Positions 22,973 through 34,292 of a stretch of DNA of 64,000 nt are shown one piece after another. A model generated the notes under the pieces. The model ran no database searches. It saw only the letters and a program-made list of their open reading frames with translations, and had not been told where the DNA came from. The translations under genes were made by a program, and so were the position numbers. The DNA is from Epiperipatus broadwayi. Lineage: Eukaryota; Onychophora; Udeonychophora; Euonychophora; Peripatidae. Numbering within the stretch: the first letter of the stretch is position 1; each line of letters begins with the position of its first letter. The DNA lies in assembly GCA_028023455.1 (NCBI GenBank), contig JAQFVV010012402.1:15500935-15564934 (forward strand). Reading direction: 5' to 3'.

Positions 22973-22987
22973 AAAAAAAGTTATTTT

Positions 22988-23239
22988 GGTTTGTTTTTAT
23001 TTTTTAAAAAAGGTAATAAAAATCGGTTTTAAAACTAAAAGTTTTTCTATATCAGCAGTATACAAATAAAATCCCCAAAAATAAATCACCATATAGCAAA
23101 AAAAAAAAGTCACCATATTTAAAAAAAAGAAAGAAAGAAAATTGTTAAAAATTGCGGGCCCAGTAATGTTGCATTGTATTGTTTTTGACTGGCAACAATG
23201 CCATCAAGTGGCCAATCTTGGCTAAGTAATAAGTACCAT
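22988..23239 (+). repeat. Host repeat of the LINE, right part, with TIR-like end
   Basis: It continues the second unit of the 16481 repeat (CTATATCAGCAGTATACAAATAAA). It then passes into about 100 bp that matches the right end of the 3.2-kb element at 34500-34606: GCATTGTATTGTTTTTGACTG, CCATCAAGTGGCCAA and a final TACCAT. No matching left end was found near 16400, so this is a truncated or decayed relative. Confidence 0.7.
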
Positions 23240-24610
23240 ATATATTTACCACATCAGTAATAACATTGTTAATAAGATGGAAGTGTAATATTTTAGGCCA
23301 AATTTTAAATATAAAATATAAATTAACTATTACAAGATTATAAATATATTGGGAGTTACAAAATATCAGGTAATATGAAAAAATTATTGTGAAGATCTCA
23401 GATAACTCATGAATGATGCAAATATATCAGATTAGTATGAAAGCATACATCATAAAATAATAAATTTATAATTTCCAAAAAAACTAAAAGACAAACTATA
23501 GGAAGGGTTAATTATTTATAATAATCATGAAGTTTATTTGTAAAGAATGTAAATAATTTATTATCAATCTATAAACAGTTTTATGCTTTTTTTATTGTTA
23601 AGAAGGATTTAAGCTAATGTTCATATGTGTTTGTTGTTTATTAGTATTATTGTAAATAAACTACCATTTTGATTTAAACTATGAAGTATTAATTTCATTG
23701 TGTCTGAGAGCCATTTCCATCACAAGATTATATCCATAAAGCACATTATCCACATTGAATTACACATATTACATTTGATTACAAGCATTATTTGAAAAGG
23801 AATGTTTAACATTTTTATAATTAAGACACTAACTATTACTATAATAAAGAAAGCTTATGGTACTTCATATTTTTATTAGATGCAAAAGAATTTTAAAGAG
23901 CCATATGAAAAATATTATTAAATATTACAAAATGTAGAGCATATAATAGAAATTAGCAATATGTTTGAGAGTCACATTCTAATTTGGTAATTTAAGTTGA
24001 AATATATGTTATATCATAATTTAAAAGTATTATATAATGTCAGAGTGTAAGTTACTAACCAAATATATTTTAAGATTTGTAAATCTGAAAAAGTTAATTA
24101 CAGTGGATTAATGCTAACTAATTAAGAGATGTATTTCATTGAATTAGACTTGGTAGATAATAGTGAGATGAAGCTTTGATTATAAGAAAATAAGTATTCT
24201 AGAGTCATTGTTGTTAACGTAAGTATGAGACTAAATTATAGGAAAAGTAGATTAAATTATTTAAAAGAACATAATGAGTAGATAATGAGTATTAATTTCC
24301 ATATCTTATTATTATAGTTAGATTAAGTTTCCAATAGGAGGTTAATCAAGGTTTGTAATAGTATGTTTTTATTAAATGATTGGATCCCAGTAAAAGCCCT
24401 TTTTTTTCAATTCAATTATTTAATTATCAACCTAATGATTATATTATATTATATTTAGAATAGAATACTTAGGATCCCTGAGATAGCCATAGGATAGCAT
24501 TGATTATTCTAAGTAATGGAATTTTGTTAATATATATATATATTACAAAGAAATCAAGTCATATGACCTAATATAACAAGCTTATATTACAAATGTTATA
24601 TATAGAGCTT
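23240..24610. other. AT-rich DNA, no feature seen
   Basis: No ORF, tandem repeat or conserved motif could be supported here. A TA-dinucleotide run at about 24531-24543 lies before the foldback. Confidence 0.5.
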
Positions 24611-24792
24611 GCAAATAAGCTCTTAACAATCTTTGCAGAATATTCCCAACCCCGGGCAGTTTCTGCTACCGGCTTCTTCAGTGAGGCACTAGGATAATGC
24701 TTGAATACCTTAGCACCTCAATGAGGAAGCCAGTAGTAGAAACTGTCCTGGAGTTTAGGATATTTTGCAAAGCTTATTAAGAGCTTATTTGC
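24611..24792. repeat. Small foldback element, ~82-bp arms
   Basis: The left arm (24611-24692) starts GCAAATAAGCTCTTAA and holds CAGTTTCTGCTACCGGCTTC. The right arm (24711-24792) is its reverse complement at roughly 80 percent identity, ending in GCTTATTTGC. The loop is about 18 bases. TA-dinucleotide runs lie on both sides (about 24531 and 24884). It could form a long hairpin. The class is unknown, and no open frame fits inside. Confidence 0.88.
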
Positions 24793-26935
24793 GCTAGCAC
24801 ATCACCGAGGAAGCTAAGTTCGCAAATAAAACTTCTCTTTTTAAGAATTAAAAATTGAAAATTAAAAAATCATCTTAAACTCGTATATATATATAATCGC
24901 ACAGATGAAAAAAAAATTATTAAAATAAAACTTTATTAAAAATAGAAAAAGTATTTTAAAAGCAAAAACTTAAAAAAGATTTAGAGATAAAAATACATCT
25001 TTAAGTTTGAAAACAAATTAATTAATGTTATTGAAAAATGGAAATGATTATTTTAATTAGTCAAAGTGAACTAGCCTTTGGGCATTTAAATGTATAAGCA
25101 ACAGTCAGATAGGAAAACAATAGAAACTAATAGCAAATGAGAGAAATCCATCGGGAAATCAGACCTCAATGGAAGGATCATCATCATCGATGATGTAATG
25201 TTCATTGGATCCTAAAGTTACATATAAAAGAAAAAGTTTGATAATAAAATTTTTAATGAGTGAAGAAAATTGAAGAGAAGACTGAGATGTGTTAAGTCGG
25301 AGGTGAAGGGATTGAAAGACACACTTTTCCTATATTGAGGACCACAGGATCATTGAGGGATTTTAACGCTGGATTCCAAACGGCAAGCAATGGATAACTA
25401 ATGAACATTTCTAAAACCGTAAGCATGTTATGAACTTAAATGAATATTAATTTGAAAACACTAAGAACTTTAAAATATAAACTTTCCCAGTATTTAAAAA
25501 AAAAATAGAAATAGAATCCTATCTGACCAAACTAAATTCTTTATTAATTCTTTTAATTTGATGTATTTCTTTTGTAAAATCATTTCCATTTTTTTTTTTG
25601 TTCTTTTAAGTTTTTATTATGATTTCTGTTTTTCGTTAAAGTAAATTATATAAATGTTAAACTTAAGTCGGGCATGAATGGCTATATAGATTTGTAAAGT
25701 TATATTAGGGAAGGGTAATCTTAGGTTATTTGTTTCGTAGTTAAACTGGGTCAATGGATTGGATATATTGGTGTAATTAGTAGATGTAGTATGAGATTTG
25801 CTATGGGCAGAATCACTTTATATGCCGCACACTTCCTTTTTGCCTATTGGAATGCGATCGTAAGTCCGCAAAAATGACCGCAGTCCTTTCCTATGGAGTT
25901 TTTTTTATTGCACTTATTGTCAGATAGATGTAATATTTCTATCTGATGAGAGGCAGTTTCTTCTCTTAACCTTTTGTGCTGCCATATTCATGTTACATTG
26001 AATGCATCGATATATCAGATGGATTGACGTTGGTTTGACTGCGAACTTTTGGCCTAAGGTTAAATAAGGATAGAATATTTTCTTTTCAAATGCAAATCTA
26101 TGTAATCTATTCATACTTGATACTCTAAATAAAAATGCATTAAATTTAAGCTGGGTATAGACGCTTGCATGGATTCATTATCAGTCAATTATGTTTTTGG
26201 TTTTCATATTTGATCAAAATATATAGACATTCGGTAAATAATGATACCTTACGGTGAGTATCTAAAATGTATTTATTCGGATGTCTTTTAAGTTATTGGT
26301 GTCTTGCAGCATCTTATGATGAATGCCATTGGGTTTCTTATAAATTTCCCTCTGCATTTCCATCAATGAGTTTATATTTTGATCGTTTATGTTTACTTTG
26401 AAATGTTTTTGACTGTGTAATCTATGTAACTGATCTATACTCAACATTTATAAAACAAACTTTTATAAATCCATCTGTGCGAACTTATAATAGTATAAAA
26501 ATTAAAATGTAAATTAAAATCTAAAATAAAAGTTAAAAATAATGTTAAATGTTAAAGTAAACATGCTAAAATAATAATGTTAAATTTTATATATATGTGC
26601 ATAAATAAATGTTTGTATGTTAATTACTGGTAGTGGCTTATTTTATTCTTTTTTAAAAAATTATTCTTAGATAAGAATTTATGAAATATAAATCTCTGTT
26701 GTTCCATTGAGCTAGTGACAATGGGCTAACGACCGGAAACAACCAAAATATATAAAATAAATAATTTTTTTTTAAACTTACGTATCTGCCTACTTTATAA
26801 TTTTTTCTAGGTTCAAATGCCTAGATGGCGCCCTTGTAGTGCAGATTACGTTAAGGCCCTTCTCCGAATCGTTATAATATATATATGTGATAAGAATGGA
26901 TTGTTTGATCCAAAAAAGATATGACTCAATTCCAG
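24793..26935. other. Mixed AT-rich DNA, weak exon-like patches
   Basis: A patch at about 25820-25905 keeps several CpGs (GCGATCG, CCGCA). Two short minus-strand ORFs at 25920-26114 and 26262-26447 both contain LHR and Lys-rich text, but no family is recognised and no consensus splice pair was confirmed. At 26822-26835 CTAGATGGCGCCC resembles a YY1-type site. None of this is enough to call a gene. Confidence 0.3.
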
Positions 26936-27060
26936 AATCCAAATTTTTATTCGCTCCACTATATTTTTAAAATTTAAGCAGTATTCATGAAATGTAGAAT
27001 CCAAATTTTTATTCGCTCCACTATATTTTTAAAATTTAAGCAATATTCATGAAATGTAGA
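26936..27060 (+). repeat. 61-62-bp tandem duplication
   Basis: Two adjacent copies starting AGAATCCAAATTTTTATTCG differ at about one position (AAGCAGTATTC versus AAGCAATATTC). This is a very recent local duplication; no gene lies in it. Confidence 0.95.
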
Positions 27061-27805
27061 AGGGCTTTGTAACATAATGGCTAATGCATACTTTTGTATA
27101 TCAATGATTTAGAATCTAGACTGGTGAACTTTATTTTTTTTTTCATATCATAAATGACCATCCAATAGTGGTCAAAAAATAGATATTGAGCTATCTTTAG
27201 TTGAAGAATAAATATTTCAGAATTAGTCTGTGTTAAATAGATGAATTTCAATATGCTGACTGGGAAAAAAAAGATTACTATAATACGGCCTCACTGTTGA
27301 TATGGAAAATATTTTTATGAGCACTGAGTCATAGTTACATTTATTACAAAAATGCATTTACATTAAAAAAAATTATCATGGATATAATTGAAATATTTTA
27401 AACATATATATGGCTGTTACTTATGAATGTCAACAATGGACAAAAACTGTGATATACATTGTCATCAAATTGACTAAAAAATATAATTATTCTCAAATAG
27501 ATTAATCTAGAATAATTTCATTAATTCCACATTGTAAAAATCAATAATAATTTTAAATGCACATACAAATAATCACAGATAATTATGTTACCACTGAGTG
27601 TAAAATCAATTTAACTGAATATCAAAAAATGAATTTTATTATATGTCAGCTTGGCTATCTATTGTTTCAGCAATGCAAATATTTAATTTCGGTTTATGTT
27701 TTATTCAATGAATACTTAACTTTAATATTGAAAAAATACTAGGTATGAAATCAAAGGACTCTACTAAAAATTATCAACTCTTTTTTTTTTAAAAACAACA
27801 ACAAA
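27061..27805. other. AT-rich DNA, no feature seen
   Basis: The 61-residue plus-strand ORF at 27557-27742 shows no recognisable signature. Confidence 0.45.
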
Positions 27806-27810
27806 GTCGT

Positions 27811-27912
27811 CTTGCATTGGTGGTCGAGAGGTCAGCGAGACTGCCTTGCACTTGCAGGCAGTTGCCCGGGTTGCGGGTTCGCATCCCGGCCGATGCTATG
27901 ACACTTTAAAAA
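27811..27912 (+). mobile_element. tRNA-derived SINE, copy 1
   Basis: RNA polymerase III internal promoter boxes are visible: an A box TGGTCGAGAGG at 27821-27831 and a B box GGTTCGCATCC at 27876-27886, 45 bases apart as in tRNAs. After the B box comes CCGGCCGATGCTATGACAC, shared with copy 2, then a short A-rich tail. It cannot be a working tRNA because no acceptor stem pairs. A flanking duplication is not clear. Confidence 0.82.
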
Positions 27913-28124
27913 AAAACAAAATCAAAATTAGAAGTAGTTTTTGGGTTCTCCGGTAACTTCACTGAGATCTTCAGTACTAGTCTAATTTTCAGTGTTTATT
28001 AAAGTATTCATTCAATGCAAAGACCCATTCCTAAAAAATATTAAATAATAGCAATAGCTTTGTCTCCATTTCTGAAATAACATATGTAAAAGGTAATTTA
28101 ATATATTATCAATAATTGGACGTG

Positions 28125-28260
28125 AAAACACACTTTCATCTTGCGTTGTTAGCCAAGAGGTATCGCAGCTGCCATGCAAGCAAGTAGTTGGTTGCAGACG
28201 GTTGTGGGTTCACATCCCGGCCGATGCTATGACACATGGAAAAAAAAAAAAACACACTTT
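28125..28260 (+). mobile_element. tRNA-derived SINE, copy 2, with 12-bp TSD
   Basis: The body is about 28137-28248 with an A box TAGCCAAGAGG at 28150-28160 and a B box GGTTCACATCC at 28207-28217, then the same CCGGCCGATGCTATGACAC tail as copy 1 and a poly-A run. A 12-bp duplication, AAAACACACTTT, flanks it (28125-28136 and 28249-28260), showing LINE-assisted insertion. The A box is of the Leu/Ser tRNA style. Which LINE mobilised it is unknown; its 3' end does not resemble either LINE in this window. Confidence 0.9.
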
Positions 28261-28740
28261 AACTAGTTTCAGGTCGAATGACTTTCAACAGAAATAATTT
28301 CCGACATTGTTTCCAGAAAAGTGATTTAGCTCTTATTATTGTAATTAAGTAGCTGCACTCTATTAACACTTGTATCATATTTTCATATGCTTTTCAATAA
28401 AGTTATTTATATATAAGTATTGCTTGTAAGAGTAAGAATGTGGATCACAAAATAAATTAATTGTAATTCAAATTTATTAATTCCACATAGATTTGTAATT
28501 ATTAAACCTAACTTTTCACTTATTTGAAAACTCACCCATTCGTCCATCTATTTGTCAATCTGTACACCCAATGTGCTTATTTATCTATTAATCTATCTAT
28601 CTATGCATTTATCCGTTTACTTACATATCAATTTAACTATTTATACATAACTATTTATTTGACTCTTTACCTCACTCAGTCTATTCATTCAGCTATCCAT
28701 TTACTTGCTGCCTGCCACCAGTCTGCCCCCTGCCACCCAT
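28261..28740. other. AT-rich DNA grading into simple repeat
   Basis: From about 28520 the sequence is already tetranucleotide-like (TCTATT, ATCTATC) and produces Leu/Ile/Tyr-rich spurious frames. No gene was seen. Confidence 0.5.
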
Positions 28741-28779
28741 CCCCTATCTACCTACCTACCGATTGATCAACCCATCCAC

Positions 28780-28849
<70 letters not shown>

Positions 28850-28899
28850 GCCTGTCCATCCGTCCGCCCTGCCATCTATCTACCTACCTACCTACCTAC

Positions 28900-28976
<77 letters not shown>

Positions 28977-29021
28977 CATCCATCCATCCATCCATCCATC
29001 CATCCATCCATCCATCCATCC

Positions 29022-29096
<75 letters not shown>
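28741..29096 (+). repeat. Compound tetranucleotide microsatellite (CTAT)n, (CTAC)n, (CATC)n
   Basis: Long TATC/CTAT runs at about 28780-28848, 28900-28975 and 29022-29096 are separated by a CTGC/CGTC imperfection, a (CTAC)5 stretch near 28882-28900 and a (CATC)n stretch near 28974-29022. All three frames stay open and give YLSI repeats; these are not proteins. Confidence 0.98.
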
Positions 29097-29098
<2 letters not shown>

Positions 29099-31427
29099 AT
29101 TGTATAAATAATTATATATATATATAGTAACCCTGAATAAATGGCCATGAATTCCCGTAACACTTATCTCAGATGATTGATCAGAACCTTCTCACCGATC
29201 AAAAGCCAATACATTGGATAAGCCAAATTGTAACCTGTAAAATTAATGACTAGCCTGTAAACTACTGAATTGTGATTAATATTAAATTATCATTATGCTA
29301 AGCTGTGGGTTTCAAAATAAATGCCATACGCCACAATAATATTAAGAGAAATACAGGAGTAAATAATTGTAACAAAATATCATTAATCAAACAATATGAA
29401 TAACTTAAGTGGAGAATACTCAATTCACACTTAAAAATGAAAGACTCAATGTTACAAGCATATAATTATTAAGGCTACATTAAAATCCTTCTCTTAACAA
29501 TCTCTACTACTACCACACTTCTTATCAATTCGTTAAGCATCATATTGCAATGATCAGAGAAAACATTTATAATAGGGAGGTATTTGCCACAATGATATCT
29601 TAGTGAACAATTCTTCTTTAGCAAAAATAATATCTTTGATAGCACTAATTATAAAATGAATTAAATATAATTAACTTTAATGGGGATAAATTAAACTCTC
29701 TTGTAATTCTTAAAATTTATTTAACAAAGATGAAATCCTAGTAAGTATAAAGTAAGATGTATACTTACCCCTAAGATAATATCTTCCACAATTATGATAA
29801 AAACAATAATATTAATATTTTAAATAAACATGATATAACTCTTAATTTAGAATAAAAGAAAAATAATCTACTAAGATGACATTCTGATATTAAGAATGGA
29901 TAAGGGATTTTATGGCCATTCCAAACAACTGACTAATAAACCTACTAACAATATCTTCTGAATTTGAATTTAGTAATTTCATAAGCTCAATGTATTATAG
30001 AATAATAGCATAATCTTATAAGTATAAAAAGTAATTTAAGAATAAGCACAGTGATCTTTAATAAACAAACAAAACTGACTAAAGTGATTTTAAATGATGC
30101 ATACACAATTTATAATTCTTTTTTAAGGTCAGGGGTTACTTAGTAAACTATGAGAGAAGCTATGAATGGAAAATATATGCATACACAATTCAAGGTTTTT
30201 CTGTTCACTCAGTAAATCAAGTTCTGCATTGTAAATCATAGTTTGAATCTTATATATCACTATATATAACTTGTAAATTCAAAGATTAATATTATGTTAA
30301 TAAATCATACTTTGAGAAAAAAAATTATAATTCTTTATTCAAAAAATTCATCTCTTTGTTAAATATAAATCTAATATTTTAGATATAATTTTAATAAAGT
30401 AACTCTTATGTCAAATTTAAATACCAATGTACTTTTAATGTATTACATTTAAATTATTAGATCTCTAATTAATGAGCGGATAATATGGAAAAATGACTCT
30501 AAGAAAATTTAATTAACAGTACACAATATTTATTTCACATAAAACAAATAACAATTAATGACTGTATCATATCTTTCAATGTCAACAAAGCCAATAACTT
30601 CTACAGAAATAACTTTTTGTTTTAAATATCAAAAAATTAAAGTTTACAAATGTACTATGAAAAATAAGAATAAATTGGTTGGTCAATAAAATTTTCTATT
30701 AATTTTAATAAGTTCTCACATTTATAATATTCACACCATAATAATGTCCCTTCTGAATATTTACTACAATTAAATGTATAAGCTTACCAATCCAGCAATA
30801 AAATAAATGAAAAAAAAATGTATATTGTCTATTATGCCAAAATATACTTTAAAATTTTGAATTTTAATTAATTATTTATCAAATTTATCTCCTAAGTACT
30901 AGCAAAAAATAAATATGGGACTTATACATCAACAGCATAATTTACATTCAGATAGACCAAGAATGTGACAAGACATGAGGGTCGTGTTACTCAATACTTT
31001 ATGAAAAACCAATCAATTGCCAGAATAAAGTCATGGTAAAATATTGCACATGGCTTTATACAAAATACATGGTCAACAATAAACTATTGGATAATAAACC
31101 TAACAGAAAAATAAATGTTTGATGGCATGAACTCATAAATAAATGCACCCCCTCTTGAGGGCAATAAAGAAATGAACTAGGACTTAATCTCTAGTCATGA
31201 GATGATGAGAATGAACCACCAGGGACAATAATAACTGAGTATGCATTAATAAAGATATAATAAGAGTGATAAAATACATCTGATGATATCACAACAAAAT
31301 AGATAGAACTTAAACTAGAATTTCCAAAATATAGTGGCAAAATAAGCATTTTAAAAAAGAGACAATGCTACTATCTCTTAATCAAATTCAATAACTAACA
31401 GATGTGTAAAAATAATAAATAATATTT
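29097..31427. other. AT-rich DNA, no gene recognised
   Basis: It is densely A-rich with no ORF of note. A patch at about 31130-31220 is less AT-rich (ATGCACCCCCTCTTGAGGGC, with a small CCCTCTTGAGGG palindrome) and may be an old repeat relic. Confidence 0.45.
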
Positions 31428-31789
31428 ATGGTACTTATAACCTAATTGGGCTTGACCACTTGATGGTGTTCTGGCTCGCCAAAACACCTAACAAATGCCG
31501 TTTACAAGGCCTTCATTACGGCTATAGAAAACATCTAATGTTTGTCTTAGCCATTAGAAGGCCGTTGATGATGACGTAATGCTGAAATAATACGGCCTAT
31601 TTCTGCTTCGCAACAGTTATTGTGAATCCACACACTTATCTTTTCATGCAGAGTTTGATATATATGTGTGTATATTTTGATTAGTCAAATTTTTACAATA
31701 TATGTTACACAATCTTTGTATTTGTAATGAATTTAAGAAACCTGACTTTATAGTAATTTTCCAAATGGCCACACCCTTATTTAGAGGTG

Positions 31790-31945
31790 TAATCTGTAAA
31801 AGCTTGCCGAGAGTACGTCAAAGGAATTCGGCCGAGTTCGCGTGCGAAATCTTGTTTTCACGTGAAATACCATGTAGTTCATAAAATGTCTGGCGATCGT
31901 AACTTTTTCCGCAGTTGCCGAAAACAGAAGCTGAGTATTTCTGAT
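31790..31945. other. CpG-retaining segment inside the TIR element
   Basis: Motifs such as TTCGGCCGAGTTCGCGTGCG, CACGTG and GGCGATCG stand out against the CpG-poor surroundings. It may be the internal promoter of the element. Short ORFs on both strands (31702-31884, 31781-32005) are open but unrecognisable. Confidence 0.4.
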
Positions 31946-32124
31946 GTCCAATAAAAATATACACGATTTTTTGTACATTTCATAGAAAGCACATATTATA
32001 AACATGTTTAATAAGTAAAGAAGACATTTATATGTGTTTGTTGTTGTTTAAAGAAGTTTGAGTTTCTTTCTTTTGTCTGACTACGGTTACGATATTTTTT
32101 ATTTTAGCATTACAAACAACAGAA

Positions 32125-32236
32125 CACTAACCCTAAAACTAACCCTAAACTAACTCTAAAGCTAACCCTAAAACTAACCCTAAACTAACTCTAAAACAAA
32201 CCCTAAACTAACCCTAGAACCAACCCTAACCCTACA
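32125..32236 (+). repeat. Degenerate telomere-like (CCCTAA) tract
   Basis: About nine units of 11-12 bases of the form CTAACCCTAAA(A), with every third unit reading CTAACTCTAAA, end in CCCTAACCCTAC. It reads as TTAGGG-like on the minus strand. It is internal to the TIR element, far from any chromosome end visible here. It may be a variant simple repeat rather than a true telomere relic. Confidence 0.85.
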
Positions 32237-33035
32237 CAGTTGTTTTGTTATGTAGAAAGCAATAATTAAGGGAAAGGAGGAATGATGATAATTTGTCCAA
32301 AAACAGCGATTTAAAAAAAAAAAAGGTTGTCGTTTATCAATAATTAAGTGAAAGACATCGCTAAATAGACATCGCAGAGTAGCAGCTTTGTCAAAAAACA
32401 GTGATTTAAAAATAAAAAAAGCTTGTCATTTACTAAATCCAAAATTAAAATTAAACAACTTTTTAAATAAAAAAAAAGGGTTCTAGTAAGCTATTAACTG
32501 TGCAGCCTTTGGTGGCACTGTTTCTGTGTAAAAACACAGAATTATACCGCTTTCGCAGCTGAAACTACGGCTAATATATGAGTGATCATTAATATACGAG
32601 TAGATCGTATGTAGTGGTTATAATACACGGCTAATTCTTCTGCGTTCAATAACACTACGTCTACTAACAATACTATGATCGTATAGTTTGCCATTGATTT
32701 CATTGCAGGTTGAATTCCTATGCATATTGACAGAATTTGTATTCTCGCTAGAATTTAAGATGAGAGTGTGAGCATTGTCATCTTTTTCAAGTGTTTATTT
32801 GTTGATGTTTATGATTTTCTGTATTTCCCAACTGAAAGATTTTTGCGTACTAGTAATTTTCAGCGTATTATTGATATTTGTCAAAAAAAATTTTTTTTTG
32901 GCTAATTTTGGCTTTTTTGGGGGTCAAAAAAGACAAAATAAAATTTCTCAAGCTCTCTGGCAGATGATTGGAGTTGTTTGCGGAAAAATACCGTTTCTGT
33001 CATGACTCGGATGAGAGTTGAAAAAGAAGAACAAA

Positions 33036-33284
33036 ATGTCTACCACATTATTATATTTGTGGGACGTCCCAAACAGAGAAAGTGAGGCAGTTGCATTTTT
33101 GCAAGCCCAAAACATCCTGCCATTCGTTACAGTTGATTTAGTTCAGTCATATGTGGTTAATAAATTTATTTTCTGGAAAGAATTTGTGTTTTGTTTGCGA
33201 TTATTTTTATCTGTAAATCATGTAATTAACACCCAGAATGACAGTGTTAAAAAGGGGCGGCGTAGTTTGTTGGACATCTCTTGA
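33036..33284 (+). pseudogene. Possible Merlin/ISXO2 transposase N-terminal fragment
   Basis: From ATG 33036 the frame reads MSTTLLYLWDV then SEAVAFLQAQNILP. ISXO2-like (Merlin) transposases open with a similar pattern: a short hydrophobic start, then an acidic residue, A(V/I).FLQ..G(V/I)L, followed by a CXXC zinc knuckle. Here the knuckle and the DDE-type catalytic domain do not follow; after residue about 33 the text (VDLVQSYVV...) has no match to the family that I can see. An upstream in-frame Met at 33018 is less likely to be the start. It would be a deletion remnant unable to transpose. Chance similarity remains possible. Confidence 0.35.
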
Positions 33285-33629
33285 TTGATTGATTTTTTTT
33301 TTTAAAAAAAAAAAAACTTCTTTTGACATACCTATTCGTTCCGTTTAGAAGCAAAAAGAGTTTTTTTGTTGTTGTTGTTTTAAATCAATAAACAGCACGT
33401 TAAGTAGATTTTAAAAATGAACCCGAGCTAATTTTTGTTGTTAAAAAAGAATAAAAATACCAGACGTTTTATTTGTTATGAAAACAAAAAATCTTTAATA
33501 AACTTGTACGACTCTTAAAAAAGATAAATAAATAAATCCTACAGAATGTAACAAAACCGGTTAACATACATATTTTTTGTGTTAAAAAAACAATACCGCG
33601 ATTGACTTTTTGGTTTTTGTTTTGGACGT

Positions 33630-33815
33630 TTTATTTGTTATTATTAAAAAAAGCAAAAAAATCAAAACCCGCCGCCAATACCCGTATTTATAAATCTAAG
33701 AGAAAAAAGGAGGCCCCTTTTTTTAATTATTATTAAAAAAAACAAAAAAATCAAAACACTCCGTCCAAAAAAAAAACAACAACCTGTATTTATAAATGTA
33801 AGATAAAATATCAAA
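33630..33815 (+). repeat. ~90-bp duplication in the TIR element
   Basis: Two copies share TTATTATTAAAAAAA, CAAAAAAATCAAAAC, CC(C/T)GTATTTATAAAT and TAAGA. They start near 33638 and 33727. It is non-coding and A-rich. Confidence 0.75.
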
Positions 33816-34189
33816 CAATTCTTTTCGTTTATAAGCAAATATGGACATCTGAAGCGGAGTTTGTCGGACAGGTTTGAATTTTTTTTTGCTAAATCAATCA
33901 ACAGCAAAACCCCTCATTTTTAACATAATTCAAAAAGAAAGTGTCGATTCTAATTTTAAATAACAAGATAATCCAAAAAAAAGTTAAAACTGTCCCTTAT
34001 TACTTTGAAATGTATCGAATCCAAAACAAAAAAGTAAAAGACGTCTGTAAAAAAGAAACAGTAGATTTAGAATGGAAATCCCCCCCCTCCCCAAATAAAG
34101 GCGTATGTCAAAAATTATGCACTTTTGAGATCCAAAAAAAGGGTCAAACTGTCCATTATAGTTTTAAATTTATCAAATGAAAACCAAAA

Positions 34190-34292
34190 AAAAAATAATT
34201 ATGTCCAAAACAAATAACAACAATATATTAAATATTAAAAGAAAAATAATTATGTCAAAAACAAACAACAACAATATATTAAATATTAAAAA
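34190..34292 (+). repeat. ~54-bp tandem duplication in the TIR element
   Basis: AAAATAATTATGTC, AAAACAAA and ACAACAATATATTAAATAT recur in order after about 54 bp with only a few changes. It lies close to the right TIR. Confidence 0.88.

Larger units (their letters stand above)
16886..22987 (+). mobile_element. Full-length Tx1/L1-group LINE with 15-bp TSD
   Basis: The element proper is 16901-22972 (about 6.07 kb) and is bounded by a perfect 15-bp duplication, AAAAAAAGTTATTTT, at 16886-16900 and 22973-22987. It has a ~140-bp 5' leader, an ORF1 with zinc knuckles, an ORF2 with APE endonuclease, reverse transcriptase and a C-terminal zinc knuckle, and a ~200-bp 3' UTR ending ATAATAAATTATTATTGAAA without a long poly(A) tail. 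The endonuclease style (VRGLNS..., NWI), the region LSLPGKVALIN after the catalytic motif and the two-ORF layout point to the L1/Tx1 group; Jockey or CR1 is less likely. Both ORFs carry several frameshifts and at least one stop, so this copy is dead. Confidence 0.9.

Noticed and set aside
27811-28260. Functional tRNA genes
   Set aside because: A and B boxes are present but no acceptor stem or cloverleaf can be formed, and the A-rich tail and TSD mark them as SINEs.
28524-29127. Three overlapping YLSI-repeat ORFs of 80-140 codons
   Set aside because: They are translations of a TATC/CATC microsatellite, which is open in every frame of this strand; no non-repeat protein sequence is present.
31702-32005. 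Host gene exon at the CpG-retaining segment
   Set aside because: The segment is inside the TIR element; the ORFs on both strands lack signatures and no convincing splice pair was found.
32125-32236. A true chromosome end or active telomere
   Set aside because: The tract is short, degenerate, and lies inside a TIR element with unrelated DNA on both sides.
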